Below, one piece after another: positions 1 through 8,448 of a stretch of DNA of 36,436 nucleotides. Made by a program: the position numbers and the translations under genes. Source of the DNA: Clostridia bacterium (GTDB lineage: Bacteria; Bacillota; Clostridia; Christensenellales; Aristaeellaceae); NCBI GenBank assembly GCA_017395065.1, contig JAFPWH010000059.1, forward strand, positions 1 through 36,436, read 5' to 3'. Under the pieces are notes generated by a model that saw only the letters and a list, made by a program, of their open reading frames with translations, ran no database searches and was not told where the DNA came from. Position 1 is the stretch's first letter. Every line of letters starts with the position of its first letter.

Positions 1-1
1 C

Positions 2-3000
2 AGCAATCTTGCAAGCATTAATATACCGGAAGGAATAACGGTGATAAACTATGATGTTTTTCGCAATTGTTCATCACTGACGAGCATACACATTCCGGAC
101 AGCGTAACCAGCATAAGTGAGTTTGCCTTTTCTGGCTGCACCTCCTTGACAGCAGTGAATTACCCGAGGAGTTTAACGAACATCAACGGATCACTCTCCC
201 CGTTTTTAGGATGCTCGCAGTTAACAAGCATCAGTATTCCGGAAGGCGTAACGAAGATTCCGGCGTATACATTTTATGGTATGGGCAGCTTAACGTCGAT
301 AGAAATACCGTCTACAGTGATAAAGATAGGAAACAATGCTTTTTACGGGCACAATACCGATCTGGTCTTCTACTGTGACCGTGATAGCTATGCCGACCAG
401 TACGCGCAAGCCAACGCCATCTCCGTCTGCTACGATCCCTGGCCCTATGACGAACCGATTTATCATGAAACCTACACCATCTCCGGCACGGTTAAGATCG
501 GCAGCACGCCGGTCGAATCTGCGTATGTGTTTGCGCTGGTAGGAGAGGATGCCGTGAACTTTACCCACACTGATCGCAATGGGCGCTGGTCGATGCGGCT
601 GAGCGAGGGGACGGAGTATACGCTGGAATACCATCTGAACGGCTACACACTGAGCTCCGGAACGACCATCGTTACCCCTGTGGAGGACGTGGATATCGGC
701 ATTGCCGTGTTGGTGCCTTCCGCGCAGACGGACGATTCCGTCACCTTCACGATGAGCGCAGACAGCCAAACAGTCGGCACGACGGTGCACTTTACCGTAA
801 ACAGTACAGTCAGCGACATCGTGCAGCTCGTCGTGGACGGCGTGCCCTACGAGTATTTCCTGCTGATCGACGGCACACGCTCGTTTGACCGCGTATTCCA
901 CCAGGGCGGCACGCGCTCGATCTGCTTCTCGGTGATCGATGAAGACGGCGCAACGCACTTCAGCGCTTCGCAAACCCTGACCCTCAACAGCAACGGACCG
1001 CTGCAGTGGCAGGGAGGGATACATCCTATAGGAGACCAATACGTCGGTCAGGATATAGAGCTTTCATGGGACACCGTACCGGACGCGCAGGGTTATATCG
1101 TGTATGTATACAGCGAATTTGGCCGCATCTATCCCATCAGCACAAACTCCTACGAGGACAGCATGACGTCAGATACACACTTCACCGTGGATGGCGGAAG
1201 GATTCAGTTCAGTGGCGAGTACAGCGTGGAAGTTGTCGCCTTTGCCGATAACCGGGATCAGGCCTCCGCTTCGCAAAGCTTCACGGTATATGAAACTGCC
1301 GAGCCGATCGAGATCAGCTTTGCCGAAAGCGATGTTGTTGCCGGTGATGCATTCATCGTAAACGCTGTGTTAGGCCGTCAGACCGTGAATGCGAAGCTCA
1401 AAGTGACTGTTGGAAACAGCACGAGCTACGTAGATTTGGATGATTCTAATTCATTCTTTGTCGATACTAAAGTCCCTGGCACGTACATGCTTACGCCTTG
1501 TTATACCTCGGACGGCAGCAATTTTGAAGAGGCTGTCGAAGGTGTCATCAGCGTCGATGTGCGAAAGCCGAGAATCAGTAAACTGCAGCAAGGCACCTAT
1601 ACGACTTATGCTTACGAACCTACGGGCAGTGTCTTTGCCTTTTCGGGCTCAATGGACGCGAATACCGCTATCGTAATCAGTGGCCCGCAGTTTTATACCA
1701 TTGGAGCGGATGAGGGTGTTTCTTCATTCAACTGGACTTCGGACGCGATCACGGAAACCGGAGTATATACCTTTACGTTCACGCCCGTGAGAACCATAGA
1801 AAACGGAGACGATATCAGCGGCAGCCCGAAGTCGTTTACAGTTGCAGTCATGCAGAGCACGGCCAATATGCAGAAATACATAAGTGCAAGTGTGCCTGCT
1901 GTTGGCATACCCGGCACTAACTACATCAGAGGAAACTTCCCGCTCGGCGCGAGCGTTACGGAAAAATACGTTTGTGGAGCGTATTCACTTGTCAGCGGCA
2001 TGGGCAAAAATAGCAAGGGCGAAGTTTCTGAAATTGAAGGATTTGTGCTGACGGAAAAGCTGACCGCAAATCACGTAGATGAGAATGCAGATCGTATTAT
2101 TAGAGTAGTGTGTATGGATGCTCTTCCGGATTATGTCAGCATTGGCAGCGAGAAAGTGTACGGTGTTGTAACAACAAATGATGTAATCAGCGTGACTGCA
2201 ACTGTTACAAGTGTTACAGGAAATACGACAAATCATACTTTTGATCTGTCAAACAGCGAAGAATGGGAATTGGAGTATCCTACTGCGGAACAGTATCGCC
2301 GTTTTACCTGCAATATTCCGATTGAGACGGCTGCAGTCATCAGTATTACATGGACTGCAACTGATTCATTTGAAAACAACTATCTATTTGATGAGATCAC
2401 TCAAGTGATGGGATTGAAAGAGAGCTCGCTTTTCCCACTTAATACACGCCTTTACAGCAAAGTAAGAGGACTTGCATTTTGGAATATCGACGGTGAAACT
2501 TGTATAACATTGGATAATCCATCGGATTATTATATTACGCTCTGTGGTGAATCCCTATATGTTCCTGACAATTTGGGATACTGCTTTCAGATCAGGCATA
2601 TCGGTGACGAAACTATTGAGTATGGATGCCTTCTTGATATTTATTGTGCTGATTTGACCGCAACGCCGACAGATAACGTTGTCAAGAGAGGAATCATCAT
2701 AGCTGCTTATTGCGATAAGGATTCCGCAGGGAACACAATTTGGGGTGATTTCTCTCAGGATTCCGGTTACAAGAGCATGAATGCGGTAAAGAAAGCATAT
2801 CAGGCAGCCGGGATAACACTGATTGAAACCGTTGAGGGGCCAAAATCAAGTAAAACCATCGAAGATGCGCTTCGTGCTATTTTCTACAAGGGAGATTATA
2901 CTGATATACTGTATATAACAATCATTGCGCATGGGGCAGAAGATACTAATACCGGTAAACCTTTGTCTCCTCTAGCATGGTCGTTAGGAAACGGAAAGGG

Positions 3001-3412
3001 TTTTTTTTCAAGTTCGCTAAACGGTATAATAAGTTCAAATACTGATAGAATCGAAGAGGTACATATAATCATAGATTCCTGTTTTGCAGGTACCTATTCC
3101 TATGAAGAGACGCTGAGACCGCCTGTCATCGATGTTTTGATGGCAACAACAGGTGACGATACGGGGAATTTCATACAAGACTTTGAAAAAGACTATTGTC
3201 TAACGTTTTCGTATTCTTTGTTTATGTATATGACTGAACAGTTTAATTCAGAGGCGACACTGTCGCAGCTTTGCAATGGGACATATAACCGTACAATATT
3301 CTGTACACATATTCTGGGGTGGGATGCTTTTGCCGGGGTTGTTTCATACTTCAAGGATACAAAACCTACATGCTGGCCAGGAACTGAGAACAATGTTTTC
3401 TTCAGGAAGTAA
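2..3412 (+). CDS. Large surface protein with BspA-type LRRs, Ig-like domains and C-terminal caspase-like domain (5' end outside window)
   Basis: The frame is open from the first bases and already encodes leucine-rich repeat sequence, so the true start lies upstream; the GTG at 41 is internal. Order of parts: BspA/LRR_5 repeats with recurring IPxxVTxI units (to about 400), a carboxypeptidase-regulatory-like beta domain (about 470-690, ISGTVKIGS), several beta-rich Ig-like segments (about 700-2650), then a region from about 2690 resembling clan CD cysteine peptidases. There the hydrophobic strand YITIIAHG supplies the candidate catalytic His (codon 2930-2932) and HIIIDSCFAG the candidate Cys (codon 3080-3082), 50 residues apart as in caspase-like enzymes. 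No LPXTG or membrane anchor follows. The 3' half is clearly more AT-rich than the neighbouring genes, which suggests a different history. The LRR part is confident; protease activity is inferred from two motifs. Confidence 0.85.
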   Translation, partial: SNLASINIPEGITVINYDVFRNCSSLTSIHIPDSVTSISEFAFSGCTSLTAVNYPRSLTNINGSLSPFLGCSQLTSISIPEGVTKIPAYTFYGMGSLTSIEIPSTVIKIGNNAFYGHNTDLVFYCDRDSYADQYAQANAISVCYDPWPYDEPIYHETYTISGTVKIGSTPVESAYVFALVGEDAVNFTHTDRNGRWSMRLSEGTEYTLEYHLNGYTLSSGTTIVTPVEDVDIGIAVLVPSAQTDDSVTFTMSADSQTVGTTVHFTVNSTVSDIVQLVVDGVPYEYFLLIDGTRSFDRVFHQGGTRSICFSVIDEDGATHFSASQTLTLNSNGPLQWQGGIHPIGDQYVGQDIELSWDTVPDAQGYIVYVYSEFGRIYPISTNSYEDSMTSDTHFTVDGGRIQFSGEYSVEVVAFADNRDQASASQSFTVYETAEPIEISFAESDVVAGDAFIVNAVLGRQTVNAKLKVTVGNSTSYVDLDDSNSFFVDTKVPGTYMLTPCYTSDGSNFEEAVEGVISVDVRKPRISKLQQGTYTTYAYEPTGSVFAFSGSMDANTAIVISGPQFYTIGADEGVSSFNWTSDAITETGVYTFTFTPVRTIENGDDISGSPKSFTVAVMQSTANMQKYISASVPAVGIPGTNYIRGNFPLGASVTEKYVCGAYSLVSGMGKNSKGEVSEIEGFVLTEKLTANHVDENADRIIRVVCMDALPDYVSIGSEKVYGVVTTNDVISVTATVTSVTGNTTNHTFDLSNSEEWELEYPTAEQYRRFTCNIPIETAAVISITWTATDSFENNYLFDEITQVMGLKESSLFPLNTRLYSKVRGLAFWNIDGETCITLDNPSDYYITLCGESLYVPDNLGYCFQIRHIGDETIEYGCLLDIYCADLTATPTDNVVKRGIIIAAYCDKDSAGNTIWGDFSQDSGYKSMNAVKKAYQAAGITLIETVEGPKSSKTIEDALRAIFYKGDYTDILYITIIAHGAEDTNTGKPLSPLAWSLGNGKGFFSSSLNGIISSNTDRIEEVHIIIDSCFAGTYSYEETLRPPVIDVLMATTGDDTGNFIQDFEKDYCLTFSYSLFMYMTEQFNSEATLSQLCNGTYNRTIFCTHILGWDAFAGVVSYFKDTKPTCWPGTENNVFFRK

Positions 3413-3455
3413 AGCCCACGTTCGGGACGGGATTTGCTTGCCGCCGAAATAGCTA

Positions 3456-3483
3456 TTGCTTTTTTTGCGTGATTTGGTATAAT
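3456..3483 (+). promoter_or_regulatory. Sigma-A promoter for uxuA
   Basis: TTGCTT at 3456-3461 and TATAAT at 3478-3483 are separated by 16 bp. The -10 is extended (TGG directly before TATAAT). It lies in the short gap after the LRR protein and before uxuA. Confidence 0.6.
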
Positions 3484-3539
3484 GCAGGCAGCGAAAGACG
3501 CCGGGCGGGTCCGGTGCATGAAAGAATGGGGTGTGCGGA

Positions 3540-4607
3540 ATGAAAATGACGCTGCGCTGGTACGGCAGGGACACCGATCCCGTGCCGCTCAGGTACATAC
3601 GGCAGATTCCCGGCGTGACGGGCATCATGGGCTTGCTGGACAAGCCCGCGGGCGAGGACTGGCCCGAAGAGGAGTTCGCGGCGCTCAAAAGCGAGGTCAA
3701 CGGCGCCGGTCTCGCGCTCGAGGTCGTGGAATCCGTCAACGTGCACGAGGACATCAAGCTCGGCCTGCCCTCGCGCGACGAATACATAGCCAATTACATA
3801 AGCACCGTGCGCATGCTCGCGCGGCAGGGCGTGAAGGTGGTCATCTACAACTTTATGCCCGTGCTGGACTGGCTGCGCACGGATCTCAACCACCCGATCC
3901 CCGAGGACGGGTCCTTCAGCATGTTCTACGACGAAAAGGACTTGAAGGGCCTTGGCCCGATGGACCTCGCGCGGCGAAACCGCGACGGCAGCGGCGGCTT
4001 TTCGCTAAGCGGCTGGGAGCCCGAGCGCATGGCGCAGCTCGAAAAGACGCTCGCCCGCTACGAAGGCATGACACCGGACATACTGCGGGTAAATTACAAG
4101 TATTTCCTGGACGCGGTGATCCCGGTCTGCGAAGAGTGCGGCGTGCGCCTCGCCTGCCATCCGGACGATCCCGCCTGGCCGATCTTCGGCCTGCCGCGCA
4201 TAGCGCACTCGGCGGAGGATCTCGAAAAGATCGTCGCACTGCACGACAGCCCCGCAAACGCGCTGTGCCTTTGCACCGGCTCGCTGGGCAGCGAACCGCA
4301 AAACGACCTGCCCGAAATCATACGGCATTTCGGCCGGAAAAACCGCATCGCCGCGGTGCACGCGCGAAACGTGCGCTTTCTGGATAAGCGCTGCTTCCGG
4401 GAATCCGCGCACCTGTCCGAAGCGGGCAGCTTCGACATGTACGAGATCATGCGCGCAGTGCACGAGACCTGTCCGGACGTATGGATACGCCCCGATCACG
4501 GCCGAATGATCTGGGACGAAAAAGGCCGCCCGGGTTACGGCCTGTACGACCGCGCACTGGGTGCGGAGTATCTGCTGGGTCTCTGGGAAGCAATCGACAA
4601 GCAGTGA
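3540..4607 (+). CDS. uxuA: D-mannonate dehydratase
   Basis: UxuA dehydrates D-mannonate to 2-keto-3-deoxy-gluconate, the third step of glucuronate breakdown in the cytoplasm. The protein (355 aa) starts MKMTLRWYG, as expected for the family, and contains the stretches GVTGIMGLLDKPAG, VESVNVHEDIKLG and YNFMPVLDWLRTDL, then CHPDDP, HARNV and IRPDHGRMIW, which carry the metal and substrate ligands of this TIM barrel. The ATG at 3540 is preferred over a GTG at 3531 because it matches family N-termini. The ribosome site is weak. The gene converges on a GH67 alpha-glucuronidase, whose product feeds this pathway. The other steps (uxaC, uxuB) are not in the window. Length is normal for the Gram-positive form. 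Confidence 0.95.
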   Translation: MKMTLRWYGRDTDPVPLRYIRQIPGVTGIMGLLDKPAGEDWPEEEFAALKSEVNGAGLALEVVESVNVHEDIKLGLPSRDEYIANYISTVRMLARQGVKVVIYNFMPVLDWLRTDLNHPIPEDGSFSMFYDEKDLKGLGPMDLARRNRDGSGGFSLSGWEPERMAQLEKTLARYEGMTPDILRVNYKYFLDAVIPVCEECGVRLACHPDDPAWPIFGLPRIAHSAEDLEKIVALHDSPANALCLCTGSLGSEPQNDLPEIIRHFGRKNRIAAVHARNVRFLDKRCFRESAHLSEAGSFDMYEIMRAVHETCPDVWIRPDHGRMIWDEKGRPGYGLYDRALGAEYLLGLWEAIDKQ

Positions 4608-4617
4608 AATAAGCGCA

Positions 4618-4648
4618 ATCCCCGCTTTGCCGGACGCAAGGCGGGGAT
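4618..4648. terminator. Hairpin between convergent uxuA and GH67 genes
   Basis: ATCCCCGC (4618-4625) pairs with GCGGGGAT (4641-4648). The stem continues inward for five more pairs around a CGGAC loop, 13 bp in all. The T-run after it is poor on the plus strand (GCTGTTTATT). It probably serves both converging genes. Confidence 0.7.
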
Positions 4649-4653
4649 GCTGT

Positions 4654-6495
4654 TTATTCGTAGATCTTTCTTCCGCGCGCGTCTTCAACGCCGCTCAGGC
4701 GGTGAAAGAAGGTGTTCGTCACGTCCCGCCACTCCCTCGCGTTCTCCAATTGGAGCCGCATGCGGTCTTCGACCTGTTCCATGTCCTCCTGCGGCAGCGG
4801 GAGAGAGAGCAGTGCCCTCGCCATCTCTTCCGTTTCCATGAAGCCGTCGAAATGGTCGTCGTACAGGCGCTGGATCAGCGTTCGGCCGTCGGCCATGACG
4901 CAGTCGTACCTCAGCCTGTGGAAAAACAGAAGCAGGTTTTCGGGACAGCTGCGCGGGTCCTCGTACAGGCGTTTCAACTCCTCCGGGTATTGGCTTACGT
5001 AATTCGTGCCGGTTTTCGTGCGGTCCACGCCCACCGCGTTTCTGTCGGCGCGGTTGTAGGTGCCCCAGCTCTGAAACTCGTATCCCCAGGGATTCGGCCC
5101 GTAGTGCGTGTTCGGCGTGACCATCCAGCCGAGACCGAGGTTCGAGGTGCATTTCTCGTAGATCGACCGGCTGCGCAAAAGCCAACTGACCAGCGTGTCC
5201 TCCTCGGCCGGCTTGAGTCCGTACGTCAGGCGCGCCCAAAGCCGCGTGACGCGCTCGGGATCGCTGTCCGGGTCCCAGCCGAAAGCACCGAAGGCGAAGA
5301 GGTTCAGCGCGGCGAACGGGTGCCCCGTCCAGTTCGCGTCCCGCCCAAGGTTGCTTACGGCCGTGAAGGCTTCGACTTTGTCCTTCCCGACGGTGTCGAA
5401 GATTTCGCGCCACAGGGGCAGCATGGCGTAAATGTCCTTTTGCTGCCCCGTGTATTCCTGGGCGAGCTGCACTTCCAGCGCAAGATGCGTGCGCGGCATG
5501 CTTAGAAGCAGCGGTGAGACGGGCTCGCGCACCTGAAAATCGAAGGGCCCGTGCTTCACCTGCAAAATGACGTTGTCGTCGAAGCGGCCGTCCAGGGGCT
5601 TATAGATCTCAAACGCGGCCTTTGCCCGGTCGGTCAGGGTGTCGCGCCAGTCCTGCATGCAATCGTACACGAACGCGCGCCATATGAGCTTGCCCCCGTA
5701 AGGCGCGATCGCCCGCGCCAGCATGTTCGCGCCCTCGGCGTGCGTGCGCCCATAGGCGTTGGGCCCGGGCCGGTGCTCGCTGTCCGCCTTGACCATGAAG
5801 CCCGCAAAATCCGGCACGGCCTCCCATATGCGCTTTGCGCGCTCGCGCCACCAGCGCTGAACGTTTTCGTCCAGCGGGTCGGCGGTCCCCACGCCTTGAC
5901 TGAGCGGCATCGAAAAATCCACCGACAGCATGAGCCTGACGCCAAACGGCCTGAGCTCGGCCGCGAGCGCCGCGGTTTCGTTCAGCTGCGAGGCGATCAG
6001 CTCCTGCGCCGGGTAGTGGACGTTCACGTTATTGACACACAGGACGTTGATGCCGGCGCCGGCCAGCATCCGCCCGAGCTGACGGATGCGCGCCGGGTCA
6101 TAGCGCACGTGCCCGCCCTCGAACCAAAGCGAGTTTCCGGAATAGCCGCGCTCGACGCTGCCGTCCATGTTGTCCCAGCAGGACAAGACGCGCAGCGGGT
6201 AATACGGCGCGCTTGATCCAAGGCGAACGGATGTACCGCACACGGAGGTGAAGATCAGCGCGTAAGCGCCGTAGAGCACGCCGGTTTTTCCGCCGCTTAG
6301 GCGCAGGCGGCCGTCCGCCCGTTCGATCCGGTAGGAATCGCCCATCTCCTCCCGAAAGCAGATTTCGGGCATTTGATCGGCGGGGTAAAAGGCGTTCAGC
6401 TCGAATCGGGCCGTTTCGAGCGGCGACGCAAGGCCTTCGGGCAGCGGCGCCGTAAGCGCGCGCAGCCATGCAGGGCTGTAACTTGCGGCATTCAT
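4654..6495 (-). CDS. GH67 alpha-glucuronidase
   Basis: Removes (4-O-methyl-)glucuronic acid from xylo-oligosaccharides. The 613-aa protein follows the GH67 layout, with an N-terminal beta domain and then a TIM barrel. Expected catalytic residues are visible: Glu254 in RTHAEGANML as acid, Asp319 in KHGPFDFQ and Glu347 in LAQEYTG as the base pair, 28 residues apart as in characterised members. It has no signal peptide, so it should act in the cytoplasm on imported oligosaccharides. It is somewhat shorter than the usual 680 aa. The ATG at 6495 follows GGAAGGAG with a long spacing of about 15 nt. It has its own promoter and converges on uxuA, which fits a glucuronoxylan side-chain pathway. No xylanase or xylosidase is in the window. 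Confidence 0.92.
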   Translation of the reverse strand: MNAASYSPAWLRALTAPLPEGLASPLETARFELNAFYPADQMPEICFREEMGDSYRIERADGRLRLSGGKTGVLYGAYALIFTSVCGTSVRLGSSAPYYPLRVLSCWDNMDGSVERGYSGNSLWFEGGHVRYDPARIRQLGRMLAGAGINVLCVNNVNVHYPAQELIASQLNETAALAAELRPFGVRLMLSVDFSMPLSQGVGTADPLDENVQRWWRERAKRIWEAVPDFAGFMVKADSEHRPGPNAYGRTHAEGANMLARAIAPYGGKLIWRAFVYDCMQDWRDTLTDRAKAAFEIYKPLDGRFDDNVILQVKHGPFDFQVREPVSPLLLSMPRTHLALEVQLAQEYTGQQKDIYAMLPLWREIFDTVGKDKVEAFTAVSNLGRDANWTGHPFAALNLFAFGAFGWDPDSDPERVTRLWARLTYGLKPAEEDTLVSWLLRSRSIYEKCTSNLGLGWMVTPNTHYGPNPWGYEFQSWGTYNRADRNAVGVDRTKTGTNYVSQYPEELKRLYEDPRSCPENLLLFFHRLRYDCVMADGRTLIQRLYDDHFDGFMETEEMARALLSLPLPQEDMEQVEDRMRLQLENAREWRDVTNTFFHRLSGVEDARGRKIYE

Positions 6496-6538
6496 AAACT
6501 TGAATTGCGGCTCCTTCCGTCAGTGGTGATCTGTGTCA

Positions 6539-6567
6539 ATTATACTATCGATAAAGCGAATTTGCAA
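6539..6567 (-). promoter_or_regulatory. Sigma-A promoter for the GH67 gene
   Basis: On the minus strand TTGCAA (6562-6567) and TATAAT (6539-6544) are 17 bp apart. The near-palindrome CAATTTAATTG (6565-6575) overlaps the -35 and could be a regulator site; it differs from the LacI-type sites elsewhere in the window. Confidence 0.7.
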
Positions 6568-6605
6568 TTTAATTGTTTGCGCACGGCGCAATCTTTCTGA
6601 GACGG

Positions 6606-7490
6606 TCAGGAAACCAGCTTAAGCAGGATCTGTCCGGAATCGCCGCTTATCATGACGGAACGATCCCTGATTTCATCGGGAACGGGCAGGCTTTCCATAT
6701 TCAGGCAGGCATAGAAAGCGTTTGGATTGTCGTAGACCTGTCGCCAGAAGCTGTACTTGATGATCCCGGGCGTATTGTAACCCACGCCGATCTCAAGATA
6801 CACGACGGCTTTGTCCCTGTGCTCCGTAAGCCAGACCTCATATTCGACAGCCGCGGCCTGCCAGCCCTTGTCCTCGACAAATTTGTTGTCGGAACGCAGA
6901 TTCATCGTCACAGGGCGCCCGCAGTTGGGACATTTCGGCAAAAGCTCCGTAGGAACGCGCATCGCCGCCGCCCGGCCGTCCGGGAGCATGAGCTCGTTGT
7001 GCTCTCCGATCACGAAGCCCTGTTCCAGGAGCATTTTCCGTATGACGTCCTCGTTGTCCCACGTCTCTTTGCGGCAGGGCAGGGTGCACTGAAACAGCCC
7101 GTAGTCCCCCTGCGTGTAGAACAGCCGCTTTTTGTCGAAGCCGGCCTTCTGAAAGCAATGGTCGACGTTGGTCGTCAGCACGAAATAATCCTTTCCCTCC
7201 ACGAGCCGGAAAAGATCGGAATAAGCGCTCTTCGGCGCGTCCGTGTATCGGTTTATCCAGATGTATCTGCTCCAGTACGCCCAGAACTCCTCCTGTGCGT
7301 CGAAGGGGCAGAATCCGCCGGAATACATGTCCCGAAATCCGTACTTGCGGCTGAAATCGCCGAAATACCGGTCGAACCTGTCTCCCGTGTACACAAAGCC
7401 CGCAGCGGTCGAAAGGCCCGCGCCCGCGCCGATCATGACGGCGTCCGCCCGCCCGATTCTTTCTTTCAGTTCGATGATCTTCTTATCCAT
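6606..7490 (-). CDS. Class M sirtuin (SirTM), Sir2-family protein ADP-ribosyltransferase
   Basis: The 294-aa protein has the NAD-binding GAGAGLSTAAGF motif (residues 21-32), TTNVDH (106-111) and four zinc-type cysteines (Cys135, Cys139, Cys187, Cys190). TQGDY (126-130) stands where ordinary sirtuin deacetylases have the catalytic His-Gly. Gln127 instead of His, together with Asn108 and Asp110, is the mark of class M sirtuins, which transfer ADP-ribose to protein rather than deacetylate. The ATG at 7490 is chosen because the Sir2 domain begins just after it and GGGGG lies 7 nt upstream; the frame stays open further upstream but that extension has no resemblance to the family. It lies 178 nt downstream of a zinc-type macrodomain gene, the usual partner. 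The lipoyl-carrier target and lipoate ligase found in staphylococcal and streptococcal SirTM operons are absent here. Confidence 0.9.
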   Translation of the reverse strand: MDKKIIELKERIGRADAVMIGAGAGLSTAAGFVYTGDRFDRYFGDFSRKYGFRDMYSGGFCPFDAQEEFWAYWSRYIWINRYTDAPKSAYSDLFRLVEGKDYFVLTTNVDHCFQKAGFDKKRLFYTQGDYGLFQCTLPCRKETWDNEDVIRKMLLEQGFVIGEHNELMLPDGRAAAMRVPTELLPKCPNCGRPVTMNLRSDNKFVEDKGWQAAAVEYEVWLTEHRDKAVVYLEIGVGYNTPGIIKYSFWRQVYDNPNAFYACLNMESLPVPDEIRDRSVMISGDSGQILLKLVS

Positions 7491-7502
7491 ACAGGAACCC
7501 CC

Positions 7503-7525
7503 TTTGCCGCTTTCACTGCGGCAAA
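7503..7525 (-). other. Leader hairpin just upstream of the SirTM ribosome site
   Basis: TTTGCCGC and GCGGCAAA form a perfect 8-bp stem with a 7-nt loop. On the minus strand the stem ends directly against the GGGGG ribosome site of the sirtuin gene, so it could limit translation. The structure is seen; the role is inferred. Confidence 0.5.
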
Positions 7526-7528
7526 TAC

Positions 7529-7557
7529 AGAATAGCACAGTATCGCCGTCTGCGCAA
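7529..7557 (-). promoter_or_regulatory. Possible internal promoter for the SirTM gene
   Basis: TTGCGC (7552-7557) and TATTCT (7529-7534) are 17 bp apart on the minus strand, within the 178-nt gap between macrodomain and sirtuin genes. Both hexamers are imperfect. Confidence 0.45.
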
Positions 7558-7668
7558 GTACGAACTTTTTCTATACATAGGCACCTTTTTGTAACCGGCA
7601 GCCGCATAAAACGCGTACTCGCCTGCGGATCAAAAATGCCCCGCAGGACCTCCTGCAGGGCGTCTCCG

Positions 7669-8448
7669 CTATGCCAGCTTTCTTTTGTATATCTCCAGAT
7701 CGCTGTCTTTGAACACGTTGAAGACGACGCGCCGGACGCTTGTTTCTCTTTCCAGACAGTCCCTGACTGTCCGGATGGCGATGTCTGCAGCGCGTTCCGG
7801 CGGGAAGCGGAATACACCGGTGGAAATGCAGCAGAAAGCGACGGAATGCAGATTGTTCTGTGATGCCGCGTCCAGACAGCTTCGGTAACAGGAAGCCAGC
7901 AGCTCTTCGTCTTCGGCGCTCACCGCACCGTAAATGATCGGGCCGACCGTATGCAGCACGTACTTTGCTGGCAGATTGAAGCCCGGCGTGAGCTTGGCTT
8001 TCCCGGTCGCTTCTTCGTGCCCCTGCGCCTGCATGAGCTCGTGGCAGGCAAGGCGCAGCTGTACGCCGGCCATCGTGTGGATGATGTTGTCTATGCAGCC
8101 GTGGCAGGGCGAGAAGCAGCCATGCATTTGGCTGTTTGCGGCATTTACGATGGCGTCGCAGCGAAGGGCGGTGATGTCGCCCTGCCAGAGGACGAGCCTT
8201 TCGTCTTTCGCGCACGCAGGCAGCGCGTCTGCGTCCACGATGCCCTTTTCCAAAGTCATCTGACTAAGGAACGCGTCCTGCACGCGCAGAAACGCCTCCG
8301 TCACGGGCATGGGCGCTCGCACGTTCATCAGGCTGCGAAGCAACTGCCACCTTTTTTCAGGCTGTACAGGGACGGCAGTATCCTTATACTGCGCATTTTC
8401 GCTGAGCAGCGCCCTGATCAGCCACAGACATCTTTCCTGCTGGTTCAT
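7669..8448 (-). CDS. Zinc-type macrodomain ADP-ribosyl hydrolase
   Basis: The 259-aa protein has about 80 residues of N-terminal helix, then a macrodomain: WQGDIT (88-93), AIVNAANS (99-106), GCFSPCHGCIDNIIH (110-124), LHTVGP and the late loop STGVFRFP. The GCFxPxHxCIDN signature supplies Cys111, His116 and Cys118 as candidate zinc ligands. It defines the Zn-macrodomains that remove ADP-ribose placed by class M sirtuins. The start at 8448 overlaps the stop of the upstream regulator (ATGA), implying translational coupling; the frame is open further upstream only because the regulator carries a frameshift. With the downstream sirtuin it forms a writer-eraser pair, inferred from known SirTM-macrodomain operons. 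The target is unknown. Confidence 0.92.
   Translation of the reverse strand: MNQQERCLWLIRALLSENAQYKDTAVPVQPEKRWQLLRSLMNVRAPMPVTEAFLRVQDAFLSQMTLEKGIVDADALPACAKDERLVLWQGDITALRCDAIVNAANSQMHGCFSPCHGCIDNIIHTMAGVQLRLACHELMQAQGHEEATGKAKLTPGFNLPAKYVLHTVGPIIYGAVSAEDEELLASCYRSCLDAASQNNLHSVAFCCISTGVFRFPPERAADIAIRTVRDCLERETSVRRVVFNVFKDSDLEIYKRKLA

Noticed and set aside
7491-7817. N-terminal extension of the sirtuin by 109 codons
   Set aside because: The added residues overlap the end of the macrodomain gene in another frame and match no domain; the Sir2 fold begins at the ATG at 7490.
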